Origin: Cardinalis cardinalis
Taxonomy: Eukaryota; Chordata; Aves; Passeriformes; Cardinalidae
DNA: 64,000 nucleotides
Direction of reading: 5' to 3'
Assembly: GCA_014549065.1 (NCBI GenBank)
Contig: JACDOX010000009.1
Span: forward strand, 1,348,453 to 1,412,452
Below the pieces are notes generated by a model. The model worked only from the letters and a program-made list of their open reading frames with translations, was not told where the DNA came from and made no database searches. Made by a program: the position numbers and the translations under genes. Shown one piece after another: positions 26,200 through 42,000 of the stretch. How positions within the stretch are numbered: position 1 is the first letter of the stretch; each line of letters opens with the position of its first letter.

Positions 26200-29100
26200 C
26201 CTTTACTCCTCATAACTATTTGATTCACCTTCTGCCATACTGTTTGCTATTGCTCAGTCTCTAGAAGAGTGAAGCAGACTTTGGCATCACTTTGGAGCCA
26301 CTAGATTTTTTATGTATTTTGCTTAAAGAACTCTGCCAGGCAAAAATTAGGCAGGATTATGGCCCACTCGCTGCAATGTCCTCTGACCTCAGTTAACACT
26401 GACATAAAACTAGAAGAATGCTGTTGACTGGAGCACAGCTATTGCCATTGTACAGGAGTGCATCTGAGGTCAGAATCTGACTCAATCTGCTTGCCAAAGA
26501 CTGCAAAATATTATGAAAGAATGGCTAACAGAAGCTACCCACACCCACTGAGCTGTGGATGTTCAGCTGAGAAGCAGATGTTTTAAGGGTCAGTACTTCT
26601 GTAATAAGTAAACACATTTATTGTAATGTAGAACACTGAGCTAATAATATAAATACCAAGTAGGATACTTGAAATACTGTGCAAACAACAACATACATTT
26701 GAAAAATAACTACAACAAATGCCTGGTTTTCACTAGAAAGATCACAGCATCAGCAGCTGTTTACTGCTTCAGTGCAGCAATTACGACGTAAGCTTAGCCA
26801 ATGTTTCCAATAAAGCCTGCTCCCATCCATCCAATTTCTAATAATCTGTGACATTTTTTCCTGGGTCTAATATTCAGAGAGTTTGCTGTCCAAAACACTA
26901 GCTGAGTTACTCTTAGAGCAAGGCCAAAGGACCACGTGCTCTCCTTTTAAGATGCAGTTAGCTAAAACTAATTCACTTCNTTCTTTGCAAAGACCCCCTG
27001 CTTCCTACTCAGCAGTATAATTGTAGAATGCAAATAAGGGAGTTTCTGAAGACTAAACATGTTAATTAGAAACAAAAAAACCTCCCCCACATACACCAAA
27101 AAAAAAAAAAGGAAAAAAGGAAAAAAGAAAATCCCTGCCAGAACAAAAGAAATCTTTGCATTTACTTTTGTTTCTGGAATTTGGCTAAATAAAGTACATT
27201 GATATGTTAGCCAAGCTTTCAGCTAAGAAGACACCCACACAGATTCAAGAACAGATCCAATATTTGCACTTCTGCTGACTTTGGTGGGCTCTGGGCCAGT
27301 GTTCAATAAAGCAAATAAAGTATCACTTTCACCAGGGCTCCTGCTTATCTGCATCCCCTGCAAGCTCTTTGTAAGCTCTAACCCTTTAGAGGGAAGCCAC
27401 AGAGCCTCTCCTGCACCATCAGCAGGAGCCTGAGCAGTGACTCTGGAGTGCCAAACTGGGCTGAGGAGAGGCTGCAGGTCACAGGGGCTGCCTGTACCCA
27501 CCTCTGCCCCTGTCCCAGGGGTGCCTTGCTCCAGCTCCCCCACCCATTCATTTCAGGACTCTCCATCTGGGGTGCTGGGTATGCTGAAGGGTTAGAATGG
27601 GTACAGAGCCCAGCATCATAGTCAGGAAGAGAGACTCATGTATTCACTGCATTATCTTCTCAGACATGTTCTAAACTGCAAAAATACACAAGCATNCCTA
27701 TATGTGGGAGCAATATTCTCATCAGACCAGTCTAACTATTCCCTCTCATATTATCCTACATGCCAATTATTTTAGTTTGATTTTTCATTTTATGCAACGT
27801 GTAAAAACAAAAGCATCATCCACTCTCTCTTTTCCTTTTTTCTCCAGGAGAGGAAAAGCCTAAAAATTGCAGTGGAAATGCAGACATACACGCACATTTT
27901 TGCTAGCATATCTGAAGTTTTGCAGACATGTCTCCCTCCCCCTTTCCTTTCCTAGGCTTGAAAAAAACAAAACAATCAGACATGTCCATTATAGGTAAAA
28001 AATTTAAAACCAAAGGTATGTCTACTCTTCCTCAGAACTCCCTTTCCCAAGTTAAGACTTCCACNCTAAGGAGGGAAGCTACTACAGAAGCAAGCAAGCT
28101 AAGCATTCCACTCAAAGCCAGCAAAGAACTCTTCCTAATCNAATCCAATGTGCTAAATCCCTTTTTTTTGACCTCCAGTTTTGCACGTACCAGCCTGGGT
28201 TCACCCAGGGTGAACCAAACTAGTTTGCTGACTCTATTAAAAGGCAAAAATTTGGACCAGCTCAGGAAGAACCGGCATGTAGTGCATCATCTAGAATTGT
28301 AGTGGCTTATTTTCTTCTTTGAACATAGATTCTGCCTACTTATGTATTCATTTACTTTAAAATCAAGATCATATTCTTCGGTTTGGATGAAAATAATTTC
28401 ATTCTTTGGCTTCTCTAGTCTATAAAGGTGCACATGTGTTTCTGATAAACTGGGGGATCTTCCTCTGTCCCTGAAGTANGAAAGGTGAATACAAATGTTG
28501 ATAACAGTTAAACAGAGTCAANATTAGAAAACTCAGGAGCTGGACTGAGCAACCAAATTTAAACAGTGATTTGGCCAACGTCAGACAGCAGGATGAAAGA
28601 TTAAATTTTTGTCAGAGCATCAGCTAGCACCCTCTGGTAAATGGTAGGCAGGGGAGAAAGAGCTTAGGTAAATGTCTCATCACCAGCTCTATATCTGAAT
28701 TTTAAATCAGTTCTAAGTTATAAAACTGCTTGTAGAGTTCTGCATTACTGACTTCTCCAGAGGTTTACTCCTGATGTTGTCTAGGCCTTTAATGTGGTTT
28801 TATCTATAGTTCTCCCTGTTTTCTACTGCTTAGATAAGTTTTGTCAAATAGAGTTCAGAAAGCCCTACTTTTAATNAGATCTCAGAAATGTTGGGGATTT
28901 TTTTTGTTAGGATTTACACAGTTATGCACTTCCACCTTGCTGCTCTGGGTTAGAAAAACACAGATAAGTGAAAAGGGATGAAACAGATACATGGATGACT
29001 TGCTTATTTTCATTGGCTGAGTAGTATCACATGGGAAAAATAAAAATAGTTTTAAAAACAATTAAGATTTAAAACACGGCTGGACAGTTATAGACATCAT

Positions 29101-32100
29101 TTAAAAGCATGAATTATGTGTGAGCTCTAATGCTTGCTCTCAGAATGTGAAAAGGTGACCACACAAAAAAGAGTATAGTTCAGTCTACCATGAAAGATTG
29201 AATTAATGAATACAGTCACTAACTTCAGTTGGCCTTCCCTAATTCAGAGAGAGATTTATTTATTTATTTGCACTGCAGAAGCCTGAAGGACAAGGCCAAT
29301 GACTCTGACAGAGGCTCTCACAACACAGCTGTGTACAAGCTCTGCTTCAAAACAAAAGAAAGGTACAAACAGCTGGAAGGCTAATTCCTTTCATATACCA
29401 ACCTTTCATACAAAATTTATATAATGTAGTAACCTCAAAATATTCCTTTAAACATAGATTTCAACAAATAAATCACTTGAAAAAAATAACAAGTATCCAA
29501 CTTCAGCTTCTTCAGGAGACCTGGAAATAAGGATGGAGTGATGTACAAATAAGTTCTAAATGGAAAGCTTGTGACTGGAAAGAATAACATATAAAGAACT
29601 TAAGTGTAAGGTTTTATTCAATATAAGGAAGCTATAAACATGTTGGAGTTATATATTAGGGTAACATAAACACAGATTTTGGTAAATNTCTAAATTATAT
29701 TTAACTGTTTTTCATGTATATTTTCTTCCTTTTCAAAGGCAGGGGTTTGCATGCCTTTTAAACACATATTGAGAATAAGGACTCTCATCATCATTCATGT
29801 TTGTTGGCTGAAATTTGATCAAGTAACATTTTACCTATTTTAAAATATTTTCTCCCTATTTTGNTAAAGCAATTAATCTAGATTAGTGTAAATTGACTGC
29901 CTGTTAAATTAACTCAAGAATGCATGGGAAAATCCTTCAGGTTAATATCTAGTTGCTCATCTGTGTTCTGGAAAATGTTGCAAACAATATTCTTTAGGGT
30001 GCAAAACCTCTTCAGCNAGCTAAGCAAGTTTTACCAGTAATTATGTTATTAATCTTCAGTGTGATTTCAGTGATTTTNTGATTTCTACAAGTGTCAAAAA
30101 GTATAATTATANGTTATACATTANTCTCTTTAATGTTGTAAAATACTGNTGTAGAAACACAGATCTTGTTCAGCAGAAGAGAAACTCAGTCCATGGAGGG
30201 TTTCAACATATTATTTACTCTCTGGATTTCCAGAGGTAGAAGAGAAGATTTAACATGACAACTGCTATCACAGTATTGAAGCTCAATTGTATTCAACATT
30301 CAGTCAGTCCATTAGGAGTAACAGACCAAAAAAATGGACAAATTAACACGGAGATTTTTTTTTTTAATTTTAAAAGCAGAGTCAGCGAAACTCCATGAAA
30401 TCCAGTAAGCACTTTGCTGCCATTACCCATTCTCAAGGAAATTGTTGTTCTAACAGACAGTTGTATATAATCCTACAATTACTCTCAACCCATTTTCTAT
30501 CTGTGCTCAGTCATTTACTCTGCAGAGACAGAAATTTCCCTTGTCTAGTATTTGTGTGGGAAAAAGTCTCCTGGTATGGGCAATTGCTTCTTGGCCTGGT
30601 GTACATTTTAGAAGGCATTTATGGACCTGAAGAATAAGAGTGNGAATATGAAGAATGAAGGACAGTAAAAGTATCTCCACTCAAGATATGTCCATTTTGT
30701 TTCACAAAACATGAATTTGAGCCAGCAGCAGCCTATGTGTGAGTGCACTGTAATGAAGGTGAGGATTCTTGGACATGCACTGAGACTAATGGCATCTACA
30801 ATGAACATTAATTAATTCTCACATTAGTTGGGAAAAAAAAGAGCAAAATTATTTTAGGGATGTAAGGGATGTAAGGGAAGTGTTTTATCTACACCCTGTC
30901 ATTTTCTAGCTTTCATAATAAGCTCGTACTTCAGCATTAGAAAATGCAGATAGGCAAAGCATCAAGGGCATGACTTTTACCTTCCCATGACACATCCACA
31001 AGTCTGAATAATAAAAACACATAGCATATCTCTGAAAATTCATCAGCTCTCCATGTGCTCACATGTGCTGCATTTCACACAGCTACAANAAGAGCACAAA
31101 AGGTGTCAAAAAACTGGGCCAAACTTGCCCAAGGATAGCAANCAGCAATCAACTGATTGGATAAATCCCCTCCAAAACAATCAGCACTTCNGCAGAAGTA
31201 AATACAACCTGAATACAAAGTTCTCACAAATACATCACAGCTTCCTTAGCCCNTCAGTGGTCACATAATATATTTTCCAGGATTTATAACATGGCTTTTG
31301 GTGTTTTTTNCCAAAATGTAAGTGCTGAATTTTTCTTCCCAATTTTACCTCAACACAGCATTTTGTGGAGTGTTACCAAACCAAGTCCNCCTCTGAAATT
31401 CAGTTCTACAGGTGAGCTGGCAGTGCTGTCAAGGGTTATTCACAGAGCTCTGCAAAGCACTGCAAACCTTAATTTCTAANTGCAACTCACCAAAGGCTGA
31501 ATATACACTGTGACATGCAACATAGTGAGTTGGTGTTAATAAACTACTTATCACTGATGGTTTAATAGCACCAGTATTTTCTAATGCCTCTTAGTTCCTC
31601 TGATTTCTGAAATAATGGTGTCTTTATGCCCTAGATTCTGAATCAAGTAAATCCCTGGTGTGATTTGGATGTGAGGCAATATATTACAGACATTTCCCTA
31701 TATCTTCAAAATATCTCTAGAAGGACAAATTAGGTAAATTTTTCACTCTGAAAGAAACTGTGCTATGTTCTCAAAACAAGAATCCAGCCTTGCAAGNAGA
31801 TTTCTGCCTCTTTCATTCATGCCCAAAGGATATGTTAAGAACATGGGAAGGCCTCAGCTCAGCTGCACTGGCAGCATAAATTGCCTTTTCATGAAGAAAT
31901 ATCAAAGAAACTAGGGGCCAATGGAGTGAGTGATTCACAGAAAATTTCTTGTCAGGAAAAGTTCTCAAAAAATGTAAGTGGTGTTATACCAGCTGGTGTA
32001 TAACCAGCTGGGGGAACTTTCACACTTATACATCACTTGCATTGTATTCCCTGTGGACACTGACCAGTGATATAAAACACTTCTAGTTGCAAATATCTGG

Positions 32101-32860
32101 AGATCTTCACATTGTTAATGCCCTGTAAGAAGTTTTATCAGGATGAAAATCATTCTAAAATTTGAAATGGAAATGTCTCTTGGTATTTATAAGATAGGGA
32201 AGTATTCTGTTATCCTGTTTGCTGAATGATTAATTTTAATACATTTTTAAAGAGAAGCAGTAGTTTTCTAGATTCACCTAGAAAATATTATCAAAATAAC
32301 ACAATCTTACAGGCATATTGTTAATATTTTATTTTTCACATTATTGTCTTGTTTGCATTTCTGTACCTTAGAAAGCAATTTTTCCTATCGTCTACCAACA
32401 AAAGTCTAACTTGACCATAACAATTTTTTCTTCTTCAGAGGAGATTTTATTATTGCTCAACCTGAGGGCACTTTCTAAAAAATAAACTTTGAGGCAATCT
32501 CCTTTCGCTTTTTACTTTAAAAGGGTATGCATGAAGTATAGCAAGTCATTCAAGAAATTAAAAGAAAGTAATTATACAATTCAGAAGTAATGGCGCTCTT
32601 TGGAAAAAACATAGTCTATTACCAACTGCATGAACCACTAATATTGGCTCATTAAATCGAAACTTGTCTTAGAGCAATTTCTGGATTGGCAGAAATGATA
32701 ATCTAGTGTGGACACAGAAATTTTGCACATTCACTAAAACCATCTCTAAGAATGATTTCAACCGTGTAATCCAGAAATTCTGCAAGCTGTGAGATCAAAT
32801 TTGTAATGTTCCACTTCACTGGAGATTAGAAGACCTTTTGCTGCCTTTTCCCCTGCATTT
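26200..32860. other. noncoding DNA (probable intron)
   Basis: No recognised repeat family. Contains an A-rich tract at 27099-27131 and a GC-rich patch listed separately. The TTTATTTATTTATTT run near 29257-29269 and the short repeat GGGATGTAAGGGATGTAAGGG near 30857 are simple sequence. Confidence 0.5.
27370..27560. other. GC-rich patch, unassigned
   Basis: About 190 bp of GC-rich sequence in an AT-rich background, with CCTG/CAGG-rich words and almost no CpG. A 106-codon minus-strand frame crosses it without splice support. It may be a regulatory element or decayed GC-rich repeat. Confidence 0.3.
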
Positions 32861-33060
32861 CTCCTGCTCCCAATCCTGCACCCAGCTCTGATCCAGGCAG
32901 GCAGAGGCACAAGTGCAAGCAGAGTTTCCTTTCAGCACTCACTCCTGCGTGCAGGCTGGGGAGGGGCTGGTGCTGTGCAGGACTGCTGGGACACACACAA
33001 GGGGCAGCAGCTTCCCCTTCCCTCTGCTATCAGCTGTTGGTCACCACCAGAAGCACTACA
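32860..33060. other. GC-rich patch, unassigned
   Basis: About 200 bp of GC-rich sequence (CTGCTCCCAATCCTGCACC style). It resembles in composition, but not clearly in sequence, the patches at 8.5, 14, 27.4 and 62.6 kb. No coding support. Confidence 0.28.
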
Positions 33061-36000
33061 GACATCANACACTAAGACCACTGAGGCAGTTTGATGTTCA
33101 GAATACTCTTGGCCTCAAAGATCCTGTGTCCAGCTGCTGGAAGAGATGAGGGGTGTGGGCTGTGCAGACATCTGTAATGCTGGTATGCTGCAGCATTTTA
33201 TTTTAACATCCTGTTTATCCTGGCCTTAATTTTAGCTCATTGCTGGGTAATGATGCAAGAGATTATCTGATGGAGCAGGAACTTGGAACATGAAACCAAA
33301 TTTCCAGGCAAATCAGGTTTTCCATTTTCTCCTTTCAGCTCAAGAGCCCCTTCTGCTCAATCCTGGTAATTGTGTACACCAGATGAAGAACATGGCATTG
33401 ACAGATGACTTACTGGTGCCGTCTTTACTCCAGGATCTTCCAAGAAGTTCCTATTTTCTCTTGTCAACACAACCACAAATTATAGAAGACCTTGACTTCC
33501 TCAGGCTATATATCAAAGTACCTAATATCGTATCTTTAAGGTATATTTTTTTCTTTAGTATAAATCATATAGTACACTTTTCTTGACTAAAAATCTGAGC
33601 AGAAAGAGGAGCAGAGCTGGAGAAAGTGATGGAATTGATGAGTGATGGGTAAAAAGTTTCCTTTTGAGCAAATCAGAGAGGAGACATTTCTCTCTTGCTT
33701 CCTCTCCTCTCTTATCATACAGAAAAGTANCATATAAGAGCAAGGCAAACATTTCTTTTCTTTATACAGAAATAAAGGTGATTTAAGGAGTTGAAGGACT
33801 TTGCAAATGAAAACCACCAGAGGCTACAACACAAATCATAATTAGAACAGAAAGGAAAGGTATTAACAGACTCCCAGAGCTGGAGTGGGTGAGAGGAGCC
33901 TCACTGCCATTGTAAAGCCTGCAGGGAGCTGTTGGCATTTGTCAGCCAGGAGTGGAACACAGCGCTGGTTATACTTCTCCTGGTCAAGACTCAGGATGGC
34001 TGCTTTTGATACTAACCATCCTTGCAGCCCCAGGATCATTATGGTTCAGGGACAGACAGCTGGGACAACATCCCAGCCCTGTTCTGGTGTGGTCTGTACT
34101 CAGTGTACAGGACCAGTGCATAAGCCAGCACCAGGTCACTTACTGTCACTCTACAGGCTGTGTGTGTATTATCTGAGCTGTCTATTTCTTTGGCTACTAA
34201 CACAGAATTTTTCTATTCAGTGTATATCTGTTAGAGAGAGAATAAAAAAATTCAATGTGAAGCGTTTAATAAAGTCTCAAAAAAAGAACATATAAAACTG
34301 CTTTTCTCAAATGCAAAGTCATCCAGCACACCAGGGCTGTGCTCCATATCCATGGTCACAACCACATGCTCAGTCCAGGATTTTTCACACTAAAAATACA
34401 GATACCCAGCTCATTTTCAAATCTTCTGGACCATGCCCGAGTAAACAAAGTTGCACTTTCCGGTTATTTCATGTTTTATTTTCTTTTATCATCTCAGCAG
34501 GCTGTGACCCCCGAAATGACAGTAACTGCTGGTGTCAATACAGGCTTTTTGGCTTCCACACACCAAGCTTATGATTCTGCCATCAAACTGTAAGTTGTAC
34601 ACATATGACTTCAACTTTTCAGAGAGCAAGTCACAGTATTTGTAGGAAGCAGAAGATAATAGGCAGTGTTACCCAAAATAGCAGTCAATATCGATATTCA
34701 CTTTAATGGTGGGAAGACAGGCTGCAAGACAGAAATCTAGAGCATTGCACAGTGAAGGAAATGGCTTGCCTGCACTCATGTGTTAAACTCACATCTGCTA
34801 GGGTATAGAAAGAATGGAGTATTTCTCTCACTTTATATTAGGAAGTAATTAAATCAAAGGGGTGCAGTCAAATGCAGCTCTGGGAATCATGTGACATATG
34901 CCCTTAGACACCTCACTGGTTCACAGGAGAGAATACAATGCCCATTTGAAAAAAACACCTCTTATACAGCTTTTTTATACAGGAATTTCATACCTAGACT
35001 GGTCTAACCCAGGCACTAATTTGCCAGATTAACTCTGCTGTGAACAGCTGCTACTCCTTAAAAATATTCTAAGTGCATCTGCCTGAAACCAAAGGGACAC
35101 AGTATGATTTTGTCTTTCATCTCAATAGAAGTAGATCATTCTTTGGGAGAAATTCTCCTTCAAAATCAGGCTCTGATGAAAGACCAATGCCAAAAGCTGG
35201 CTTTAGCACTGGTCATACAAATTTCTCTCCAAATACCATTATTTCTGCCAAGTTTAATGAAACAGATGGCAAATGCTGCAGCATGTTCTTCCTAGCACAT
35301 ACTGGAAAGAATTTGGAAGCACATGTGTAACTGCACCATGCAGTGACATCTGTCTTAGCACTTATCTGTTGTCAATTATGTAACATAATAAAATAGAGAT
35401 AAAATATCATCTGCTGGAACAAAAAAAATCTAGCTTTTAGGAAGTATTAAGGACTTTGTTTTACTTTCTATGAGGTCAGCAATAATTTTGTTACTGATGT
35501 TAGTAGACACANAACTGAGGACAAAAGCTCATTTTAAGCCTCAAAATAGCTGCTGACCAAAGTGGAAGATAAATTATTTGAAGAAGTATTTATTGTAATG
35601 GTGGGGCATTTTCTTGGGATGATTACTTAATTAGTGTATAACAGGCATAAAGAGAATAAGATAACAGCATTACCAAATTATTACATACACAGATGATTTA
35701 GTTTAGTGTGAAGTGTTTTAGCTACATGATGCTGCTTTTCAAGATCAGTGTAGGANGCTCTGCTGCATCTTCAGATTAACCAGAATAGAGGCTGCTATAG
35801 TGAACATATCTATCCCCTTGGATTTTACAGGGATTCTTTAAATTTAGAAATAGATTCAAATCTGTGTGCAATCTACAGGGACAAATTTGAATCTACAGCT
35901 GGTGCTCCATTGACAATTTACTCTGAAGTGCCATACACTGATTTTGTTAATGAGAATTTTCGATTAATTTAATGAGAGCTGATTTTGTCTTCCATGTGTT

Positions 36001-39000
36001 GTTCTAACCTAATGAAGAAAATACATTAACTACCTGACAGTCCCAAGGTATTACCTATTAAACGTCTTTGGAAGATGAGGATGGACAGACATTTTTGGAA
36101 CTAATTTGTGAATACTTTGTATCACTTTGGGAAAATCATGAAATTGCTCTTGTTTCAAAGATGTTAAGCTGAGTTGAATAGCATAAGTTTTGGGGTTTTT
36201 TGTTTTGATTGGTTGGCTTTGTTACATTTTTTTTCCTTTATTTTTTAATAAAAAAAGAATTCCACTTATTTCATGTCTTGATTCAGGCTTGTAATGATAT
36301 TTAAACACTATTTGTAGAACAAGAGGTTTAGAAGTGGAAAATAATTCAAGTTACATCCATTTGATTTTTGGCAGCTTAACAGAGTGACCTAAAGAGGGGT
36401 GACAACTAGTATTGGTAGCCCTCTGAGTTTTGCCAAGCCCAGGCAAAACAATTGCATTTATAAAGATCATACATCAGATAGAAAACCAATTAATATATAA
36501 CTAAATGAAACACCATATCTACAATTTATGCTGTCACTGGCCAGATTTAGACAGAAATATCCATATTTTAGAAAGAGAGTTTGCATTTTTTTACACACTG
36601 CCCCTCAGCTGCTTTCATTCAATAAGTATTATATCTCCCTTGTGCTATCCAAATTTCTGCTTTAAGTACCAGCCCTTCCTCTCTCTCTAAGCCTAACCTT
36701 GCAGGCTCCCAGAAGATATGCAGATGCCACTGCAGATAGGTAAGCAGATGTTTTTGAGCTCATGGTGAAGTTGCTGCCAGCTGTAATAGTTACCTGGAAC
36801 ATTACAGAAGAATTAGCATCCTCCATGAAGCCCTGTAGATTATTAAATCTTTGTCATAATGGCTTTATTGTAGTAGACTAGTACCTTGATTTTACCTATG
36901 ACTACATCAGTTTGTTTCAACCTGCCTTTTAGAAAATTAATTCTAAGGATGTTCTCCTAAACTACACATGACTGTGGAATACATGCCCAAAATTTATAGA
37001 AAGCAGGATTGACAGTTCCAGTTGTGATAAACTGAAACAGGGGCTGGCTCACAACCAGTTTTCTCTTCTGACATTTGTTTTTAAGTGCTGTTACTATCCA
37101 TTAGTATGCTGTTCATATCCATTAGTATTATCCATACTCATCCAAATGGTTAAGTTGGAATAGAATTTAAACAAACACTTGACTCTTAATGTACCATGGT
37201 TTTCTGTACCACCTTCTGGAAGCCCCATGTCCTACCACTAATGCTGTCTAGGACACTGTTCTCCATCTTGATAAACAATCCTTTGGACTTAGCAACACAT
37301 GCATTTATTATTCCAACTTTATGGAACAGAAAACTGCAGAAACACGAAACTACACACTCATGAGAGATTACAGTCATTTTTCAATGTAAACNTTGCATTT
37401 TCTCCACCATATGGCTTGCTGCAAATACCTTCCTTTAGACCACAGTTACATCAGCAGGCAATATCAAGCTAAACCATGTAAACATATAATCTAAAAACAC
37501 CCAACCATTCAGAAGTTTATAAACATTAATCTTTTCATGATGCTGATTCTTTTTAAAATATCATGTCCAACTGATTTTATTCTTTGTCTTTATCTCAGCA
37601 AAAAAATTGCCTAGTTAGGTTGAATGAAGCATATCACTGACTCAATTTTCAGTACTCAATTCCAACTGATCAAAATGACAGGCTTACAAAAACGCTTCTG
37701 AAAGTCCCAGTATGTCTACTCACATCCTCTAACACCTCCTTTGAAAACGTGATCCTTAATGATTTCTGGAGTATCTGAAACGTTTGTTCAGACACTGGTT
37801 TAAGGAATCCAGTCAGGACATTCTACATTCCTTTCTCCTTTAACTTGACAGAATACGGATCTCTATAAAAGAATACCAGATGAAAATCTGTTNAATCCCA
37901 GCACCTCACCCACACAGGCTATGATAAAGTCTATTTTTTCCAGCATGCCTTCCCAAATATTTTCATGTGTCTCTTTGTATATGTATGTGTGACACACTTT
38001 CTCCTGAAGATGATGAGAAAGAAAGAGTGAATGAAAAATTTTTACGATGTNTTATAGTTATACTAATCAACAAGTTTCTGAAAGGCACTTGGATACCATA
38101 AAAAGAGGCATGGAATAGGAACAGAAGGATGGTTTCTAAGTGTACAACACACTCACAGCATGAATGTAAGGATTTAGTGCCCAAGTAAAGTAAACCTGTG
38201 GTAATTTTGATAGATCAGGAAACTCCTATGGAAAACACCTCAAGCCTCATATATCCAGNTAAATGCATAATAAAAGTTTAGATAATCCAAAGGTATAATT
38301 CTGTCTCTTTATCTTGTTCATACATGAAGAAAACTTAATATCTCCATAATTCACGAAATCCTTCAAAAATTGATAATATTGGTAGTCAAACAGTAGTTTG
38401 GTCTTACTAACCTAGCAGAAAGCTATCCAAAAATGTTTTATATATTTCTTCTAAACTCTTAGATGTATTCATAAGTTATATACATGTATTTGTTCTTGAG
38501 CCAGTATAATTCTATACCTTAAATAAATCTTCTCTTCTGTTATTTACCCACCTAATCATGCATGAAAATCAACCAACTCAGCCTCCATTTTAAAAAGCTA
38601 AACAAGCCAATGTCTCTTAGTGTTTTTACGACATCTCTTAATTTTATTTTTCTCNTCCTTCAGTGCCTATTCCAGCTTCAGTTAGTCCCTCCAGAAGATA
38701 AAAGACCAAATGCAGCCTGTAGGAAAAAAAATAGTCTTACCTGTATTCTGCACAACATAATGAGTTTTCATGCACCAGAAGTGTCTCAGATAATGCACTT
38801 TATGGTCACAGCACCATTGGAGCATATTTATTGCTGTGACCTTGCTGCAATTTTCTTCAAGAATGGCAACAGATTAAGTGAAGCCAAAACCTAATATATC
38901 CTACTGTGTTTCTGTTCTGAGCTTTCTGGATTATTTAGAATCAAACTGGACTTTGCATCCTACTGAGATGGCATTGCCAGGTTTTCAAGTCAAGTGAAAT

Positions 39001-42000
39001 AAAAAAAAAAAGTCAAACAAATGAGGTAAATTACATCATAGGTNTTTCCAAGAAGCCCATATATCAGGCTTGAAAAGCTCTGCTACTTACTGGCTTTTTG
39101 CTCAGAAGGGATAAGAAATACCACATCTTTGTTTAAATTCCATAATACACTTTAAGACAGTGAAGAACTGCCTTAAAAAGGCTCTGGATGGAAGCTACCA
39201 CTACTTCTCAGACTGTCCTTTTCATTTGCTCAAAACTTTCCCTATTTCTCAGATATTGAAATAATCAATCATATATAATAACCTCAATTTCAGATCACAA
39301 GAAATTAAAAGCTTTAACATTACCTCACAGACCTAGTCCTTTGAGCAATCCATCTGGCTAATTAGAATTAAATTTGCTTTTAATTTACCTGTACTGAAAT
39401 GAGACAGGACATATCAGAATGTATTACAACCCTTAGTACTATCAGTCAGCATTGTTAAATCCCAAAAGAACTGAAAACTTTAAGATGGGAGGATTATTCA
39501 AAGGGATTATACACTAAATTCCTGCATGTTAAATAATTCATCAGAATTAATTCTACATATATTATCAGCTTTTCTCTCCTTCTCACCAGTCCCAAAGATC
39601 AGTTTNTAAGAATGTGAAGTGATTCAGTCTCTATAATATTTTTAACACTTTTTTTTTTAAACCATCACCTTCAGAATGGCTGTAAAAAGGGGACAATGTA
39701 TGTCAAAACAAACAAAAAAACCCCAGTGGTAAGAGCTAATAGTCTACTTGAGCAAGTGAAAGGGNCTCATGTTGGACAAATCTTGATTTCTTGGATGTCT
39801 GAAGTCCATNTTTTTAAAAAAATGTCACAAATCATTTTTATTGCTGTCTTCTCCTCCAACAAAACAAGCTATCAGCATAATTCACTCTACAAGGATAGTT
39901 TAATACACTTAAAAGAGCACAGCACTACATTTCTCAGATGACTGGAACTAAGCCAAAGCAAAGCAAACACAANTTGTGCTTCCAGTGTTCAAAAGCACAA
40001 TTAGACAAGCAGGACTGACCAAGCTGACAGGTTTGTCTTATCTAATATTTCCTGAACAAAGTTCTGATTCTNTGATGGCTGCTGAACACCATGCTTAAGC
40101 TATTAAATTAAAAGCCATTTGGGACACAGAAGATTTTCAATATTCATGAAGGGGCTGGCTACATGTGGAACAACTGAAATCAAGAGTACTCAGGTGATGA
40201 GTTCTAGTAAATGTTGCCATTTTTGTCACCTATGTCTTANGACATGACCTCTCTCTATAAATGCTGTCCATGTCTTTCAAGAGATGATCAGTAGGGTCCT
40301 TCCACAGTTTATTCACTGTAAATCAAAACACCCCTTCTTCAATATGTGACTATTTTAATTTAGGTCCTTTCACTCTCTCCCTACCACCTGACAGGCTTGG
40401 AGTCTTCCACCTCAACCTGAGGCAAGATCCATTATGATCTAGTTCTTCTTGGCTTGGGTTGGGAAAAATTCCTGTACAGTACTCCTGAAAAGAAATCCCT
40501 CAGATACTCTATTTGGGAAAAAATCTTCTTCTCTCTAGAACACAAATATTTTTAATGATACTGAAAATGTTTCAACAAAATAATGTATTAGTTAATGAGG
40601 ATTAAAATAGTAATTGGCCTATACAGCTTGATCCAGAACTTCAGAAATATTTAGAATATTCAGTACTTAGCATCACTAACTCCCACTGAAACAAAGAATG
40701 CATTTAATAATTCAGGCTGTAAACTCTTATTTAAATATTGCCCTTTCATTGCAATTGAAGCTGATGTAAGGTCAGAGTCNAAGAATTATAACCCTGCTGC
40801 AACAGCTCTTAACAATTAATCAGAAAAACATTTCCAGAAGTTTTGGCTGGCGCTCTTTTCTCCTGGGCTACTTTTTAAACACTTTTAAGCTTCTCTGTCT
40901 TTTAGTCCTAAACCTTATGATCTTGTTAGCCCACCTGGACTGANGTTGACATTTCCCCATTATTAGCATTTCTTCTACTCTCACAGGGCCTCACATTTCT
41001 CTTGGAGACATTTCATCTTTGAAACTGTTTATGTCTTTCCTGTTTTCTTCCTAACAGCTTTTTCTGCAGCTCCAACTTTTCCTGCTGAATAATATCGAGC
41101 AGATAAAGCAAGACTAACTAGCACTGATACTACAACAGAAAAGAAAGTATACGTTTTATTTAATTCACAATACAGTAAAGGTTAAACAAAGATGAACACT
41201 GTCTTCNATGAGAGTACAGATGAGAAAGATGGCACTGTACCAGATATAAAACCAGAAGAATGTATCANAAGTAGAGTCTCTATTTTGGTATAAAATTAAG
41301 ATAGAAACAATTACTTCGTATTCTTGGCAGGATTGATGTCACTGTCCTTCTGCCACTTCATTTACTTAGAGTCTACATGTCTATGCTGATTATTCCATTG
41401 CTGAATTGCTACACAGAAGTATAACCAATTTTTGAATGTTTCTTTTGGATAAATTTAAGTTAATAAAAATCATCATTAAAAATAACCATTCTGTGTTATT
41501 ACATCAAACTCTAGATCCAGGACATACGTACATCCATCTGATTGAATCATGGAAACATAGATGTGCACAAAGAATAAAGGCAGTCAGCCTTTCCTCTCTA
41601 TGAGAAAGTTGGTTTCAGTATGATTTGAATTCATTCATCCTCAGATGTAAACACCTCAGCTAGTCTCATGCTCCAGTGAAGCCTCTGACCATGGCAGATG
41701 GATAGATGCCAATCCTCAGCATTTACTTACAACTCCTGCCATGTTTTCCTTTCATCACCTTTCTCCCNCTTTTGCAGCCTAATCTTTACTTTCTGTTTCT
41801 TCTCCTTTACTCCTTGTCACTGCTTCTCACAATTATTTTTTTTTTAGTGTTTGTATTCCTCTGCTTCATATTACCCATTAAGTAGCAAAAATGCTTCCTG
41901 GATCCTTGAAAACTTTTTTGGAACTTAAACCTGAGTGTTCCTCATGGAAAAATAGCCAAGAAGCTCAAACAAAGAAGTACTGGCCTTGTTTCTTCTCTAA